A DNA stretch of 64,000 bases from Chitinophagaceae bacterium DXS (GTDB lineage Bacteria; Bacteroidota; Bacteroidia; Chitinophagales; Chitinophagaceae), in contig CP128386.1 of assembly GCA_030345135.1 (NCBI GenBank), positions 2,629,677 to 2,693,676 of the forward strand. The letters are read 5' to 3'. The notes below the pieces were generated by a model. The model had not been told where the DNA came from, ran no database searches, and saw only the letters and a list, made by a program, of their open reading frames with translations. Positions 25,284-34,197 of this stretch are shown in pieces (positions within the stretch are counted from its first letter, which is position 1; every line of letters starts with the position of its first letter). The position numbers were made by a program, and so were the translations under genes.

Positions 25284-26234
25284 ATGCCCAAATGGAATTT
25301 TCTTTTGTTATTTTTAGTTTTCCTGATATCTTGTAGCGAGGGCAAAAAATCACTTTCCGGAAACCAGCCGGTTAAGGCAACTGACTTCTTTTCCGCATTT
25401 ACACCAATTAATTTACCGGTTCAATACGCAGATACCAATCTGGCCCGTAAGTCTGACACAACAACCATAAGCTATGCGGTGTTCCACCAGTTTGTTCCGG
25501 ATACAGCATTAAAAGCTTTTACAGGAAAGGATACCAACAAGACAAACATTCATCCTGTCGGGAAAATTGACAAAGAGAACGAGCTGTATTTACTTGCAAA
25601 TTTTACACAACATAAAAAGACCCGTCTCGGAGTTTTTCTTTTTAATAAAGACAAAAAATTTGTTGCTTCCCAGGAACTTATGAGCAACCAGTATGATGAT
25701 AATTACAGACATTCCACATCGATAAATAAGGAGCCGACATTTGTGATCGCCAAGGAAAGAATGACGCCTGACAACCAGTTTTTTTATACGAGACAGGGAT
25801 ATGCATTTAATGCAGAATCATCTTCATTCATGGTGATTATCAATGAGTCTAATGAGGACTCAAAGAAAATGAACACGATCATTAATCCGATTGATACTCT
25901 TGCTTCTAAAAATAAATTCAGCGGAGACTATATTGAAGATAAGAAAAACTTTATGTCTGTAAGAGACACTAAAGATCCTAAACGCTACCAGTTCTTTATT
26001 CACTTCGAGAAAAATGATGGAGGCTGCACCGGTGAACTAAAGGGTGAATTAACAATGGTTAGTGAAAATAAGGCCATTTTTAAAGAAAGCGGTGATCCCT
26101 GTGTTATAGATTTTACATTTAGCAACAGTTCGGTTAAGCTCAAGGAACAAGGCAGCTGTGGAAACCATCGCGGGATAAGATGCTATTTTGATGATTCATA
26201 TCAAAAGAAGAAAAAGAAAGAAAAGAAAAAATAG
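25284..26234 (+). CDS. Lipoprotein of unknown function with Lys-rich tail
   Basis: 316 residues. The leader ends in a lipobox (VFLISC, Cys about 17), so a lipoprotein. The mature part is beta-rich with a cysteine pair region near 245-305 (GGCTGELKG, GDPCVIDF, GSCGNHRG), suggesting disulphides. It ends with KKKKKEKKK encoded by an A/G-rich tract prone to slippage. I do not recognise a family. It is divergent from the metal regulator and closed by a terminator. Confidence 0.7.
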   Translation: MPKWNFLLLFLVFLISCSEGKKSLSGNQPVKATDFFSAFTPINLPVQYADTNLARKSDTTTISYAVFHQFVPDTALKAFTGKDTNKTNIHPVGKIDKENELYLLANFTQHKKTRLGVFLFNKDKKFVASQELMSNQYDDNYRHSTSINKEPTFVIAKERMTPDNQFFYTRQGYAFNAESSSFMVIINESNEDSKKMNTIINPIDTLASKNKFSGDYIEDKKNFMSVRDTKDPKRYQFFIHFEKNDGGCTGELKGELTMVSENKAIFKESGDPCVIDFTFSNSSVKLKEQGSCGNHRGIRCYFDDSYQKKKKKEKKK

Positions 26235-26285
26235 TATTGGCACGGAATTATTACTATTTTAATACCCATGATCGCAATATCTTAT

Positions 26286-26308
26286 AAAAACGGTTAGCCG
26301 TTTTTTTT
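26286..26308 (+). terminator. Terminator after the lipoprotein gene
   Basis: Stem AAAAACGG (26286-26293), loop TTAG and CCGTTTTT (26298-26305), running into a T-tract; 52 bp after the stop codon. Confidence 0.8.
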
Positions 26309-26470
26309 GAAAAATATGTGTAATGCTGTCATATGTAAATTTTAGTTAGAACTAATTGCGCTGCAAGGCAATAATGAATGAAACGCAGATGTAGACTGAC
26401 TTTCGTCATTGAGCATATATGTTTTGTAAGTTATTTTGTGCAGGCCTTTTTATAACAAAACCTAAAGTGT

Positions 26471-28123
26471 ATGAATTTTAGAAATTTTCAGGTACCCTAC
26501 CCAGTTGATGATCGTTATTCAAAAAAAGTGGCTTATTTTTCAATGGAATTCGCCGTTCATCAACCCCTTAAAATTTATAGTGGAGGTTTGGGTTTTTTAT
26601 CAGGCTCGCACATGCGCAGCGGTTACGAATTACGCCAGAACATTATAGGCATCGGCATTTTGTGGAAGTATGGATATTACGATCAGGCACGCAACCAGGA
26701 TCAGACCCTGCAGGTAACCTGGATGGAAAAATATTACAGCTTCCTGGAAGATACCGGAATTAAGTTCCAGATATTGATACATGATCACCCGGTTTGGGTA
26801 AAAGCATATTATCTCAATCCCGAAACGTTCAAAAGTGCTCCGATGTTCCTGCTGAGCACAGATCTGCCGGAGAATGATTATGTATCTCAAACCATTACAC
26901 ACCGTCTGTACGATGCAAACGTAGCGACCAAGGTTGCACAGTTTATTCTGCTTGGTGTTGGTGGTGCCAAGCTTGTTGATGAATTGAATTTCAATCCGGA
27001 TCTGTATCATCTCAATGAAGCGCACGGTATTTCTGCGGCATTCTACCTGCTGAATAAATTCAAAAGTGTTGATACCCTCAGAAAACATCTTGTATTTACA
27101 ACGCACACTCCGGAAGAAGCAGGCAATGAAAAGCACGATATTTACCTGTGCCATAAAATGAGTTATTTCTGCGGAATGAGTGTGGATGAAGTAAGGAAAC
27201 TTACAGGCATCTACGATGATCAGTTTAATCACTCACTGGTTGCACTGCGCTTTGCGAAACTGGCAAATGGCGTTTCTCAATTGCACGGCCGCGTTTCACG
27301 TGAAATGTGGGGCAAATACGACGGCATCTGTCCTATCATTGCTATTACCAACGCACAGAACTGGAACTATTGGGCAGACAAGCAATTGTACCGCGCAATG
27401 GAAGAAGCTAACGACTGGGCTTTCGATGACAGAAAAAAATATTTGAAGAAAAGAGCTTTTGAAATTGTTGCAGACCAAACAGGCAAGCTGTTTAATCCGA
27501 ACGTATTAACTATCGTGTGGGCAAGAAGGTTTGCAGGCTACAAACGTGCAGATTTTCTAACGCAAACCCTGGAGCGTTTTAATAAACTTACCAGTAACGA
27601 AAAATATCCTATCCAATTTATTTGGGCAGGTAAGCCTTATCCTGTTGATTATCCTGCAATATCGCAGTTTAACAACCTGGTTCACATAAGCAAGAACTAC
27701 AAAAATGTAGCGGTACTTATAGGTTATGAATTGGGGCTGAGCAAACGCTTAAAACAAGCTTCGGATATATGGCTGAACAATCCACGCGTACCTCGCGAAG
27801 CTAGTGGCACCAGTGGCATGACCGCAGCAATGAATGGTTCTGTCAACTTCTCAACTGACGACGGATGGATACCAGAATTCATCAACAACGGGCACAATGG
27901 CTTTGTTGTACCGCAAGCTGACTACGCAAACATGACCGTACAGGAACAGGATGACTATGATTTGAACAAACTGTACGAAATACTGGAACAACAAATATTG
28001 CCGTTGTATTATGACAATTATGATACATGGCGCCAGGTGGTAAAGAACGGAATGCGCGATGTTCGCTTCCAGTTTGACAGTAACAGGATGGCACACGAGT
28101 ATTACGAATTACTGTACATATAA
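26471..28123 (+). CDS. GT35-like alpha-glucan phosphorylase homologue without the PLP lysine
   Basis: 550 residues, the short form of the glycogen/alpha-glucan phosphorylase family. Conserved marks include YFSMEF...IYSGGLG (about 24-42), LNEAHG (about 182), THTP (about 212) and ARRFAGYKRADF (about 354-365). In the C-terminal GTSGM-K-x-x-x-NG motif, where the lysine carries pyridoxal phosphate, this protein reads GTSGMTAAMNG with Thr at residue 451 (ACC). The normal AGDH-K loop is SGSHMRS. The usual phosphorolytic activity is therefore doubtful and a different glycosyl transfer or a binding role is possible. Monocistronic with its own terminator; no other glycogen genes are nearby. Confidence 0.8.
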   Translation: MNFRNFQVPYPVDDRYSKKVAYFSMEFAVHQPLKIYSGGLGFLSGSHMRSGYELRQNIIGIGILWKYGYYDQARNQDQTLQVTWMEKYYSFLEDTGIKFQILIHDHPVWVKAYYLNPETFKSAPMFLLSTDLPENDYVSQTITHRLYDANVATKVAQFILLGVGGAKLVDELNFNPDLYHLNEAHGISAAFYLLNKFKSVDTLRKHLVFTTHTPEEAGNEKHDIYLCHKMSYFCGMSVDEVRKLTGIYDDQFNHSLVALRFAKLANGVSQLHGRVSREMWGKYDGICPIIAITNAQNWNYWADKQLYRAMEEANDWAFDDRKKYLKKRAFEIVADQTGKLFNPNVLTIVWARRFAGYKRADFLTQTLERFNKLTSNEKYPIQFIWAGKPYPVDYPAISQFNNLVHISKNYKNVAVLIGYELGLSKRLKQASDIWLNNPRVPREASGTSGMTAAMNGSVNFSTDDGWIPEFINNGHNGFVVPQADYANMTVQEQDDYDLNKLYEILEQQILPLYYDNYDTWRQVVKNGMRDVRFQFDSNRMAHEYYELLYI

Positions 28124-28138
28124 TTAAGCCTTCCATAA

Positions 28139-28184
28139 AAGCCAAAGAACCTTTACAAAATAAATGTTCTTTGGCTTCTTTATT
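28139..28184 (+). terminator. Terminator of the GT35-like gene
   Basis: Perfect 12-bp arms AAGCCAAAGAAC (28139-28150) and GTTCTTTGGCTT (28166-28177) with a 15-nt loop, followed by CTTTATTT. Confidence 0.8.
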
Positions 28185-28224
28185 TAATTATGCAGAGTGA
28201 TGTCGTTACACACATCCGAATGCG

Positions 28225-28425
28225 TCAAAGTATCTCATCTTCAGCAAGCTGCTTACCGTTATAAGATGCATATTTCAATACTGTTATCACCATCCATATT
28301 ACCAGGAGCGGAGACAGAACGTACATCAATCCTATCAGCCATAAAGGAGCATTTAACTGCGTTAGAACAGTAAAAATCACGAGGTAAAGCGTGACGAAAA
28401 TCGTTGCAAATTTGTGGTTTTTCAT
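28225..28425 (-). CDS. Small two-segment membrane protein
   Basis: 66 residues with two hydrophobic segments (about 7-25 and 30-49) and a charged tail. The codon pattern and clean start/stop suggest a real gene. No family recognised. It lies 76 bp upstream of nadE on the same strand. Confidence 0.6.
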   Translation of the reverse strand: MKNHKFATIFVTLYLVIFTVLTQLNAPLWLIGLMYVLSPLLVIWMVITVLKYASYNGKQLAEDEIL

Positions 28426-28501
28426 ATTACGGTTTTCTTAATAAAGAACAAAACCGCTGCCGGAAATCAAACCACTAGTTTTCAGCGACAATAATTCTGG
28501 T

Positions 28502-30184
28502 TTATGACAAATATTTACCCACTATCGGAACTCTCCTACCCACCCCAAAAGCTTTTGGTGAAACTCTGATGATGGGACAAAACTGATTCCGTTTGTATTC
28601 ATTTGTGTTAACGAGTTTCAGTGTTCTGTCAACCAAAGCCGGATCAAATCCCTGTTCTTTTATCTCGGCGGGCCCTTGTCTCCTTTCGATGTATTGATAC
28701 AGGATCTTGTCTAATATTTCATAATCGGGAAGACTATCACTATCTTTTTGTCCCGGCCTTAATTCTGCACTTGGCGGCTTGGTAATAATATTTTCCGGAA
28801 TAATTTCTTTGTCACGGTTAATGTATCTCGCTAATGTATAAACCTGTAATTTGTAACAATCGCCCAATACGCCAAGACCACCGGCCATGTCACCATACAA
28901 GGTTCCATAGCCTGTTGAAAGTTCACTTTTATTGGAAGTGTTCAACAGTATGTAACCAAACTTATTGGCTATTGCCATCAACAAATTACCGCGCGTTCTG
29001 CTTTGCATGTTTTCTTCTGCAAGAGAAAATGGCAGCCCGTTAAATACCGGTTCTAGTGTATGGAGAAATGCCTCGTAAATATCATTGATCCTGATAATGT
29101 CGTATGGATTGCTGAGATTCTTGCTAAGCTCTACAGCATCATCTACAGAGTGTTCAGTAGAAAAAGGAGATGGCATCAATATGGCCCGCACGTTTTCCTT
29201 ACCAAGGGCATCACAGGCCAATGCCAGTGTTACTGCGCTGTCTATTCCTCCGGAAGATCCAATGATGGCTTTTGTAAAACCCATTTTTTTAAAATAATCC
29301 CTAATGCTTGTAACAAGCGCCTCATAAATATATTCAATGTGCAGATGCTCGTTCAACACCTGCGGCATAATATCTGAAGAAGGGATATGTTCACACTTTT
29401 CAACAATATCGTCTACTATGCATCCATCTTCGGTTATAACAACTCCACCGATTGCTTCTTCAAACATGGGTAACTGCTTACATATATTTCCGTGTTTGTC
29501 AAAAATAACAGAAGCCCCGTCAAACACTATTTCCGTTTGACTGCCTACTGCATTACAGTAAAACATCGGCAGGCCATATTTTACAACATTTGCCTTAATA
29601 ATGGCTTTACGGCCCTCGCTATGGGTATAATCAAACGGTGACGCGCTTAAGTTGATCATCATATCCGGCTGCTGCTTCATCAATGCATCCATCGGGCACA
29701 TACGATAAAGCGGATCGTCGCCAAGGTTCCAGATATCTTCGCAAATAGTTACTGCCAGTTTTTTTCCTTTATACTCAATCACGTTCCATTCGTAAGCAGG
29801 CTCAAAATACCTGTATTCATCAAACACATCGTACGTAGGAAGAAGAGTCTTATGTATTTCAGCTTTAACCTCTTTTTCATGGAGAAAAAATGCGGCGTTA
29901 AAAAGATCTTTTCCTTCACGTACAGGGTTTCGTGCGGGCGCGCCAACAAGCACTGCAATACCATCCGCATGCTGTTTTATTTCATCAATACTTTGATAAC
30001 ATTTGTTAATGAAATCGCTGAACTCAACAAAATCCCTGGCGGGATAACCACAAACACACATTTCGCTAAAAACAACCAGATCAGCGCCTTGCTCTTTTGC
30101 TTGTTGAATGCCGCTTATAATCTTTTGTGTATTGCTTTCAAAATTGCCTATATGATAGTTCTGTTGCGCTAAAACAATTTTCAT
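28502..30184 (-). CDS. nadE: Glutamine-dependent NAD+ synthetase
   Basis: 560 residues. Residues about 1-260 form a nitrilase-type glutaminase domain with Glu (FSEMC, about 42), Lys (KTLLP, about 116) and Cys (TICEDIW, about 152). Residues about 285-560 form the NAD synthetase domain with the ATP-pyrophosphatase P-loop GSSGGIDSAV. It makes NAD+ from deamido-NAD+, ATP and glutamine in the cytosol, the last step of NAD biosynthesis. Confidence 0.95.
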   Translation of the reverse strand: MKIVLAQQNYHIGNFESNTQKIISGIQQAKEQGADLVVFSEMCVCGYPARDFVEFSDFINKCYQSIDEIKQHADGIAVLVGAPARNPVREGKDLFNAAFFLHEKEVKAEIHKTLLPTYDVFDEYRYFEPAYEWNVIEYKGKKLAVTICEDIWNLGDDPLYRMCPMDALMKQQPDMMINLSASPFDYTHSEGRKAIIKANVVKYGLPMFYCNAVGSQTEIVFDGASVIFDKHGNICKQLPMFEEAIGGVVITEDGCIVDDIVEKCEHIPSSDIMPQVLNEHLHIEYIYEALVTSIRDYFKKMGFTKAIIGSSGGIDSAVTLALACDALGKENVRAILMPSPFSTEHSVDDAVELSKNLSNPYDIIRINDIYEAFLHTLEPVFNGLPFSLAEENMQSRTRGNLLMAIANKFGYILLNTSNKSELSTGYGTLYGDMAGGLGVLGDCYKLQVYTLARYINRDKEIIPENIITKPPSAELRPGQKDSDSLPDYEILDKILYQYIERRQGPAEIKEQGFDPALVDRTLKLVNTNEYKRNQFCPIIRVSPKAFGVGRRVPIVGKYLS

Positions 30185-30376
30185 TCTCTGATTATTTACT
30201 AGTGATTACCGCATGCCTTTAAAGCGCTGCTATAGCAAATTTAAGGCATTGAATGATGAAGTTAGTTGCACTCAGTATGAATAACTTTAATACGAGAGCA
30301 ACAATCGTCATTAACAAATGCTGAACAACAATCCGGCAACTTTTGCGTTATTTCGCGTGATAGTAAAAAGATATAA

Positions 30377-31438
30377 TTGAAAACAGGAATAAAAAAATAC
30401 AACCCTTTTAGCCCAGGGTCGCCATACACTACTTTGTATATAATTGCAATAATTGCATTTGGGTTGTTTGCCTGCAACTCAAACAGAAAGATCCCTGATG
30501 TTTCCGGCGTTCAGGTTAATGTAAAAGTTGACCGTTTTGAGAAGGACTTTTTTTCCATTGATACCAATAAAGTAGAGGCTTCACTAAACACATTGCAAAC
30601 GAACTACGGAGCTTTTTTAAATGACTATCTCTACAATATTCTTGCAATACCACCTTTTCCTGATAGCGTTATTCCTAAGGTAAAATTGTTTATTCACGAT
30701 TACAAGCCGATTTATGATTCGGTGCAGCAACGGTTTGCAACGTTTAAAGAAGGCGAAGAAATCAAGAGAGGTTTACAGTTTATAAAATATTATTTCCCAA
30801 AATACAATCCCCCTGCAAACATCATTACGTTCGTCGGACCACTGGAAGGATATGGCAACGTACTAACGGGGAGCGGTATTGCTGTTGGCTTGCAATTATA
30901 CCTTGGCAAAGATTTTTCCATCTATCATACAGAGTACATCAATAATGTTTATCCTGAATACAGGTCAAGAAGGTTTGAACCTTTATACATAGCCGCCAAT
31001 AGTATCAGAAACATAATTGATGATATGTTTCCATATAACGCTACCGGCAAACCATTGATAGATCAGATAATTGAACAGGGTAAACGCCTTTACCTGCTCG
31101 ATCAATTTTTGCCTGAAACAGCAGATTCAGTTAAGACAGGTTATACACAACAGCAACTGGATGCCTGCTATAAGAATGAAGCTTTTATCTGGAGCTTTTT
31201 CCTTCAAAACAATTTGCTGTATCAAAACGATCCTTTTCAGATAAGAGATTATGTAAATGACGGACCAAAAACGCCGGCATTGAGCGAGGCATCGCCCGGA
31301 AACATAGGCCAGTTTGTCGGCTGGCAGATCGTGAAAACATGGATACAGAAAAATAAAGAAGCTACCCTGGAAACCTTGATGCGAACACCAGCAAGGCAAT
31401 TGTTTGAGGAGGCGAAGTATAAACCGAGAAATCCCTGA
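30377..31438 (+). CDS. gldB: Gliding motility lipoprotein GldB
   Basis: 353 residues starting at TTG (no upstream ATG fits), with a lipobox FGLFAC (Cys about 33). The mature part shows the GldB pattern, including VKVDRFEKDFF (about 51-61) and YRSRRFEP followed by a helical C-terminal region. GldB is an essential gliding-machinery lipoprotein in Bacteroidota linked to the type IX secretion system. It is divergent from nadE. The region after its stop holds several short-word repeats. Confidence 0.85.
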   Translation: MKTGIKKYNPFSPGSPYTTLYIIAIIAFGLFACNSNRKIPDVSGVQVNVKVDRFEKDFFSIDTNKVEASLNTLQTNYGAFLNDYLYNILAIPPFPDSVIPKVKLFIHDYKPIYDSVQQRFATFKEGEEIKRGLQFIKYYFPKYNPPANIITFVGPLEGYGNVLTGSGIAVGLQLYLGKDFSIYHTEYINNVYPEYRSRRFEPLYIAANSIRNIIDDMFPYNATGKPLIDQIIEQGKRLYLLDQFLPETADSVKTGYTQQQLDACYKNEAFIWSFFLQNNLLYQNDPFQIRDYVNDGPKTPALSEASPGNIGQFVGWQIVKTWIQKNKEATLETLMRTPARQLFEEAKYKPRNP

Positions 31439-31560
31439 TCAGGACTGGGATTTTGCCTGGACCAGGATTAGAGTCCGGACCGGGATTTGAAGGATTAGGG
31501 GATTAACGGGATGATTTTATGACCGGGATTTGAATAAGATTTAAAGATTGAAAAATTCAG
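31439..31560. repeat. Degenerate GACCGGGATTTGA repeat after gldB
   Basis: GGACCGGGATTTGA (31477-31490) recurs as GACCGGGATTTGA (31521-31533), and variants such as GGACTGGGATTTTG flank them. The stretch starts at the gldB stop codon. No gene is seen in the 31439-31787 gap. Confidence 0.6.
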
Positions 31561-31596
31561 GGGCATACTAACCGAAGCTTGTTCTCGCACCTGAAG

Positions 31597-31631
31597 TTTT
31601 GAATTTTTGCTTTTGAATTTTGACTTAATTC
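31597..31631. repeat. Heptad array, TTTTGAA/TTTTGAC family, first copy
   Basis: Five phased units (TTTTGAA, TTTTTGC, TTTTGAA, TTTTGAC, TTAATTC). Its end is part of the 60-bp direct repeat described separately. Confidence 0.7.
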
Positions 31632-31756
31632 GCCGCGTCGCCGCTTCTTCGCGCTCGCCGCGTGAAACCTTCGCGGGCTTTTTTTTGAATTTTGACTTTT
31701 GAATTTTGACTTAAATCGCCGCGCCGCTGCTTCTCCGCGCCCGCCGCGTGAAACCT
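31611..31756. repeat. 60-bp direct repeat (two copies)
   Basis: Copies at 31611-31670 and 31697-31756 agree at 55 of 60 positions. Each joins TTTTGAATTTTGACTTA to a GC-rich half with CGCCGCG words and ends CGCCGCGTGAAACCT. The sharp AT-to-GC switch inside each copy is unlike the neighbouring DNA. Confidence 0.75.
31683..31717. repeat. Heptad array, TTTTGAA/TTTTGAC family, second copy
   Basis: Five phased units alternating TTTTGAA and TTTTGAC and ending TTAAATC. Confidence 0.7.
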
Positions 31757-31764
31757 CTGCTTCA

Positions 31765-31792
31765 AGCTAATAGCTAATAGCTCAAAGCTAAT
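31765..31792. repeat. Heptad array, AGCTAAT family, at the apaG stop codon
   Basis: Four phased units (AGCTAAT, AGCTAAT, AGCTCAA, AGCTAAT). The apaG stop codon, TAG at 31788-31790 on the minus strand, lies within the last unit. Confidence 0.75.
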
Positions 31793-32174
31793 TATTCTTA
31801 AACGGTACGATCATTTCAAACGGAGGGATCTTTACCTTGAAAGTGGCTTTGGTATTTTGATTTTCCATGATATAATAGCCGTACATGCGGCCCATTTCTG
31901 TACGGAGGTTGCATCCGCTAACATACTGGAACTGCCTTTGTGATTCTATTACAGGCTGAAGTCCGACAACACCCTCTCCTTCTACCTCACGTTGCTGTCC
32001 GTTACTATCAAAAATATACCACTGACGGCTTAGTAATTTGATCGTAAAATTGTTGTGATTTTCAATAGTAATACGGTAAGCAAACATGAACTCGTTATTC
32101 AACGGGTTACTATATTCCTGCTGATAAAATGTTTCAACGCTAATCTGAACACCTTCAGAAATTTTTGATACCAT
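31788..32174 (-). CDS. apaG: ApaG domain protein
   Basis: 128 residues, full length for ApaG. It has the fibronectin-III-like fold pattern with YRITIENHN (about 32-40), LLSRQWYIFDSNG (about 47-59) and the glycine-rich GEGVVGLQPVIE loop (about 66-77). ApaG is linked to Co2+ resistance and Mg2+ efflux in enterobacteria, but the biochemical role is unresolved. Monocistronic. Confidence 0.93.
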   Translation of the reverse strand: MVSKISEGVQISVETFYQQEYSNPLNNEFMFAYRITIENHNNFTIKLLSRQWYIFDSNGQQREVEGEGVVGLQPVIESQRQFQYVSGCNLRTEMGRMYGYYIMENQNTKATFKVKIPPFEMIVPFKNN

Positions 32175-32251
32175 ATTGAATCGCTTGCTTGTGGTAAAGT
32201 TAATAAATTATGTGAGAAAGTGGTAAACACCGGAGACAAGCACGATGTGTT

Positions 32252-32286
32252 AATTGACAATTGAAAAGGGACAATTGAAAATGTGG
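32252..32286. repeat. Heptad array, AATTGAC family
   Basis: Five phased units (AATTGAC, AATTGAA, AAGGGAC, AATTGAA, AATGTGG) upstream of apaG and downstream of the symporter terminator. This is one of the few arrays not at a stop codon. Confidence 0.7.
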
Positions 32287-32321
32287 GTTGACTGGAAATA
32301 TGGCCAATCATTTATGGCACA

Positions 32322-32349
32322 TAAAAAAGGCCGGCAGAAACGCCGGCCT
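32322..32349 (-). terminator. Terminator of the symporter gene
   Basis: On the minus strand AGGCCGGC and GCCGGCCT pair perfectly over 8 bp (32342-32349 with 32328-32335) around a 6-nt loop, followed by six T. Confidence 0.88.
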
Positions 32350-32386
32350 GCTATATTAAAGCTTGTCGATTTTACTTCTCGTTCTT

Positions 32387-34048
32387 CTACCAGAAAATTG
32401 TATAAAGCGCAGCGAGCACACCGCAGACAATTAATGCACCGGCGGCAAAACCCGGATTTAATTTGAACATGCTCTTCTCTATTTCCAGTCCGTTAGGTTT
32501 AACACCTTTCCTGTTATCTCTCACACTAATGATATACATAGCAACGATACAAATAACAAATACAAAGCCCATTCTGTCAAGGAACGGAATTTCGTAAACA
32601 CCATTTTCGTTTGCTTTGGAAAAGCCTATCGGAGCAAGGAATGCAAGATTTGCAACCATTGGCAGAAACTTGAAGAAAAGCGATAACAGGAATCCGCCTA
32701 TTGTTGCGAACAATGCCGCATTTGAAGTAGTCTTCTTCCAGAAAAATCCGAGAATAAACATCGCAAAAATACCAGGTGAAACAAACCCTGTATATTCCTG
32801 AATGTATTGGAAACCGCCTTTCTTATCAATACCCATAAACGGAGATATGATGATGGCAAGGAACATGGCTACAACTACAGTAACACGCCCGATCCACACC
32901 ATCTTTTTTTCATCTGCCTCAGGATCAATTCTCTTTTTATATACATCCAGTGTAAATATGGTTGCAATACTGTTTGCCTTCCCGGCCAGCGATGCAACAA
33001 CTGCTGCTGTAAGTGCTGCAAAGGCAAGTCCTTTTAAGCCGGTTGGCAACAGGTTCAATAATAACGGATAGGCATTGTCGGGGTTGGTTTGCAAAAGATC
33101 GGTCTGGAAGTTGGCCTCTTTGTACAAAACATATGCAGCTATACCGGGCACAACTACAATCAGTGGCATCAGCATTTTCAGGAAAGCCGCAAAAAGCAAG
33201 CCTCCGCGGGCAGTCTTCAAATCGGCTCCTAATGCACGTTGCGTAATATATTGATTACATCCCCAATAGTTCAGGTTAACGATCCACATACCACCGATAA
33301 GCACGGTTAAACCCGGAAGATCCATATAGTTGGGATTATCTTTCTTGAAGATCATATGGAAATGATCTTCGGCTTTACCCTGCAACAGGTGCAAGCCGCC
33401 CATCACACCTTTAGCACCAAAATGATCAGCTACAAGGTTCAGGGCAAGATATGTTGTTGCAAGACCGCCCAATATCAGGAAGAACACCTGGATTACATCC
33501 GTATAACCAATTACCTTCATACCACCCAATGTGATGATAACCGCAAAAAGTGCCAGCGCAAACATACACGTAGTAATGTTGATGCCCGAAATACTGTGTA
33601 CAGCCAAAGCACCCAGGTAAAGAATAGATGTAAGATTTACCAGCACATACAGCAGTAGCCAGAATATAGCCATGATCATCGCTACCGTTGAGTTGTAGCG
33701 CTGATTCAGGAACTGCGGCATGGTATAGATCTTGTTCTTTAAATAAACAGGAATAAAGAAGATAGCTACGATAACCAACGTTGCAGCCGCCATCCATTCA
33801 TAAGTTGCAATTGCAAGCCCCATCTTGAAGCCCGAACCGCTCATTCCTATAAATTGCTCAGCAGAAATATTAGAGGCGATTAATGACGCGCCAATTGCCC
33901 ACCATGTTAATGATCCTTCTGCCAGAAAATAATCTTTGGAACTTAACTGAGCTTGTTTTTTTCTCTTATAGATCCACCATCCATACAGAGCAACAATTAA
34001 AAAATAACATAAAAAAACCAGGTAGTCTTTAGAATGCAATACGTTCAT
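32387..34048 (-). CDS. Sodium/solute symporter (SSS family), probable sugar transporter
   Basis: 553 residues with about 14 membrane segments. Typical SGLT-like features include the GMSGSGFKMG segment (about 67-76) and the conserved WNLNYWGCNQYITQRAL-like stretch near 255-270 (NYWGCNQY). It would bring a sugar across the inner membrane with Na+. It is the first transporter of the carbohydrate block and, with galM and galK, suggests uptake of galactose or a related sugar. The substrate is inferred from context. Confidence 0.85.
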   Translation of the reverse strand: MNVLHSKDYLVFLCYFLIVALYGWWIYKRKKQAQLSSKDYFLAEGSLTWWAIGASLIASNISAEQFIGMSGSGFKMGLAIATYEWMAAATLVIVAIFFIPVYLKNKIYTMPQFLNQRYNSTVAMIMAIFWLLLYVLVNLTSILYLGALAVHSISGINITTCMFALALFAVIITLGGMKVIGYTDVIQVFFLILGGLATTYLALNLVADHFGAKGVMGGLHLLQGKAEDHFHMIFKKDNPNYMDLPGLTVLIGGMWIVNLNYWGCNQYITQRALGADLKTARGGLLFAAFLKMLMPLIVVVPGIAAYVLYKEANFQTDLLQTNPDNAYPLLLNLLPTGLKGLAFAALTAAVVASLAGKANSIATIFTLDVYKKRIDPEADEKKMVWIGRVTVVVAMFLAIIISPFMGIDKKGGFQYIQEYTGFVSPGIFAMFILGFFWKKTTSNAALFATIGGFLLSLFFKFLPMVANLAFLAPIGFSKANENGVYEIPFLDRMGFVFVICIVAMYIISVRDNRKGVKPNGLEIEKSMFKLNPGFAAGALIVCGVLAALYTIFW

Positions 34049-34197
34049 TTGGCAATCTTTTGGTGTTTCTCATTTTTGAGCGTGAAAAGATAGTCATTAT
34101 TGTTTCACCCCGTTAAAATTGATTGATACTTTTTTATTACTAACAACTGTTGACATACAACATAACGTATTGGCATTTATGTCAACGTATCTGCTTT

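Noticed and set aside
26630-27232. 200-codon frame antisense to the GT35-like gene
   Set aside because: It lies wholly inside a well-supported gene on the other strand and encodes no recognisable motif; it is a shadow frame.
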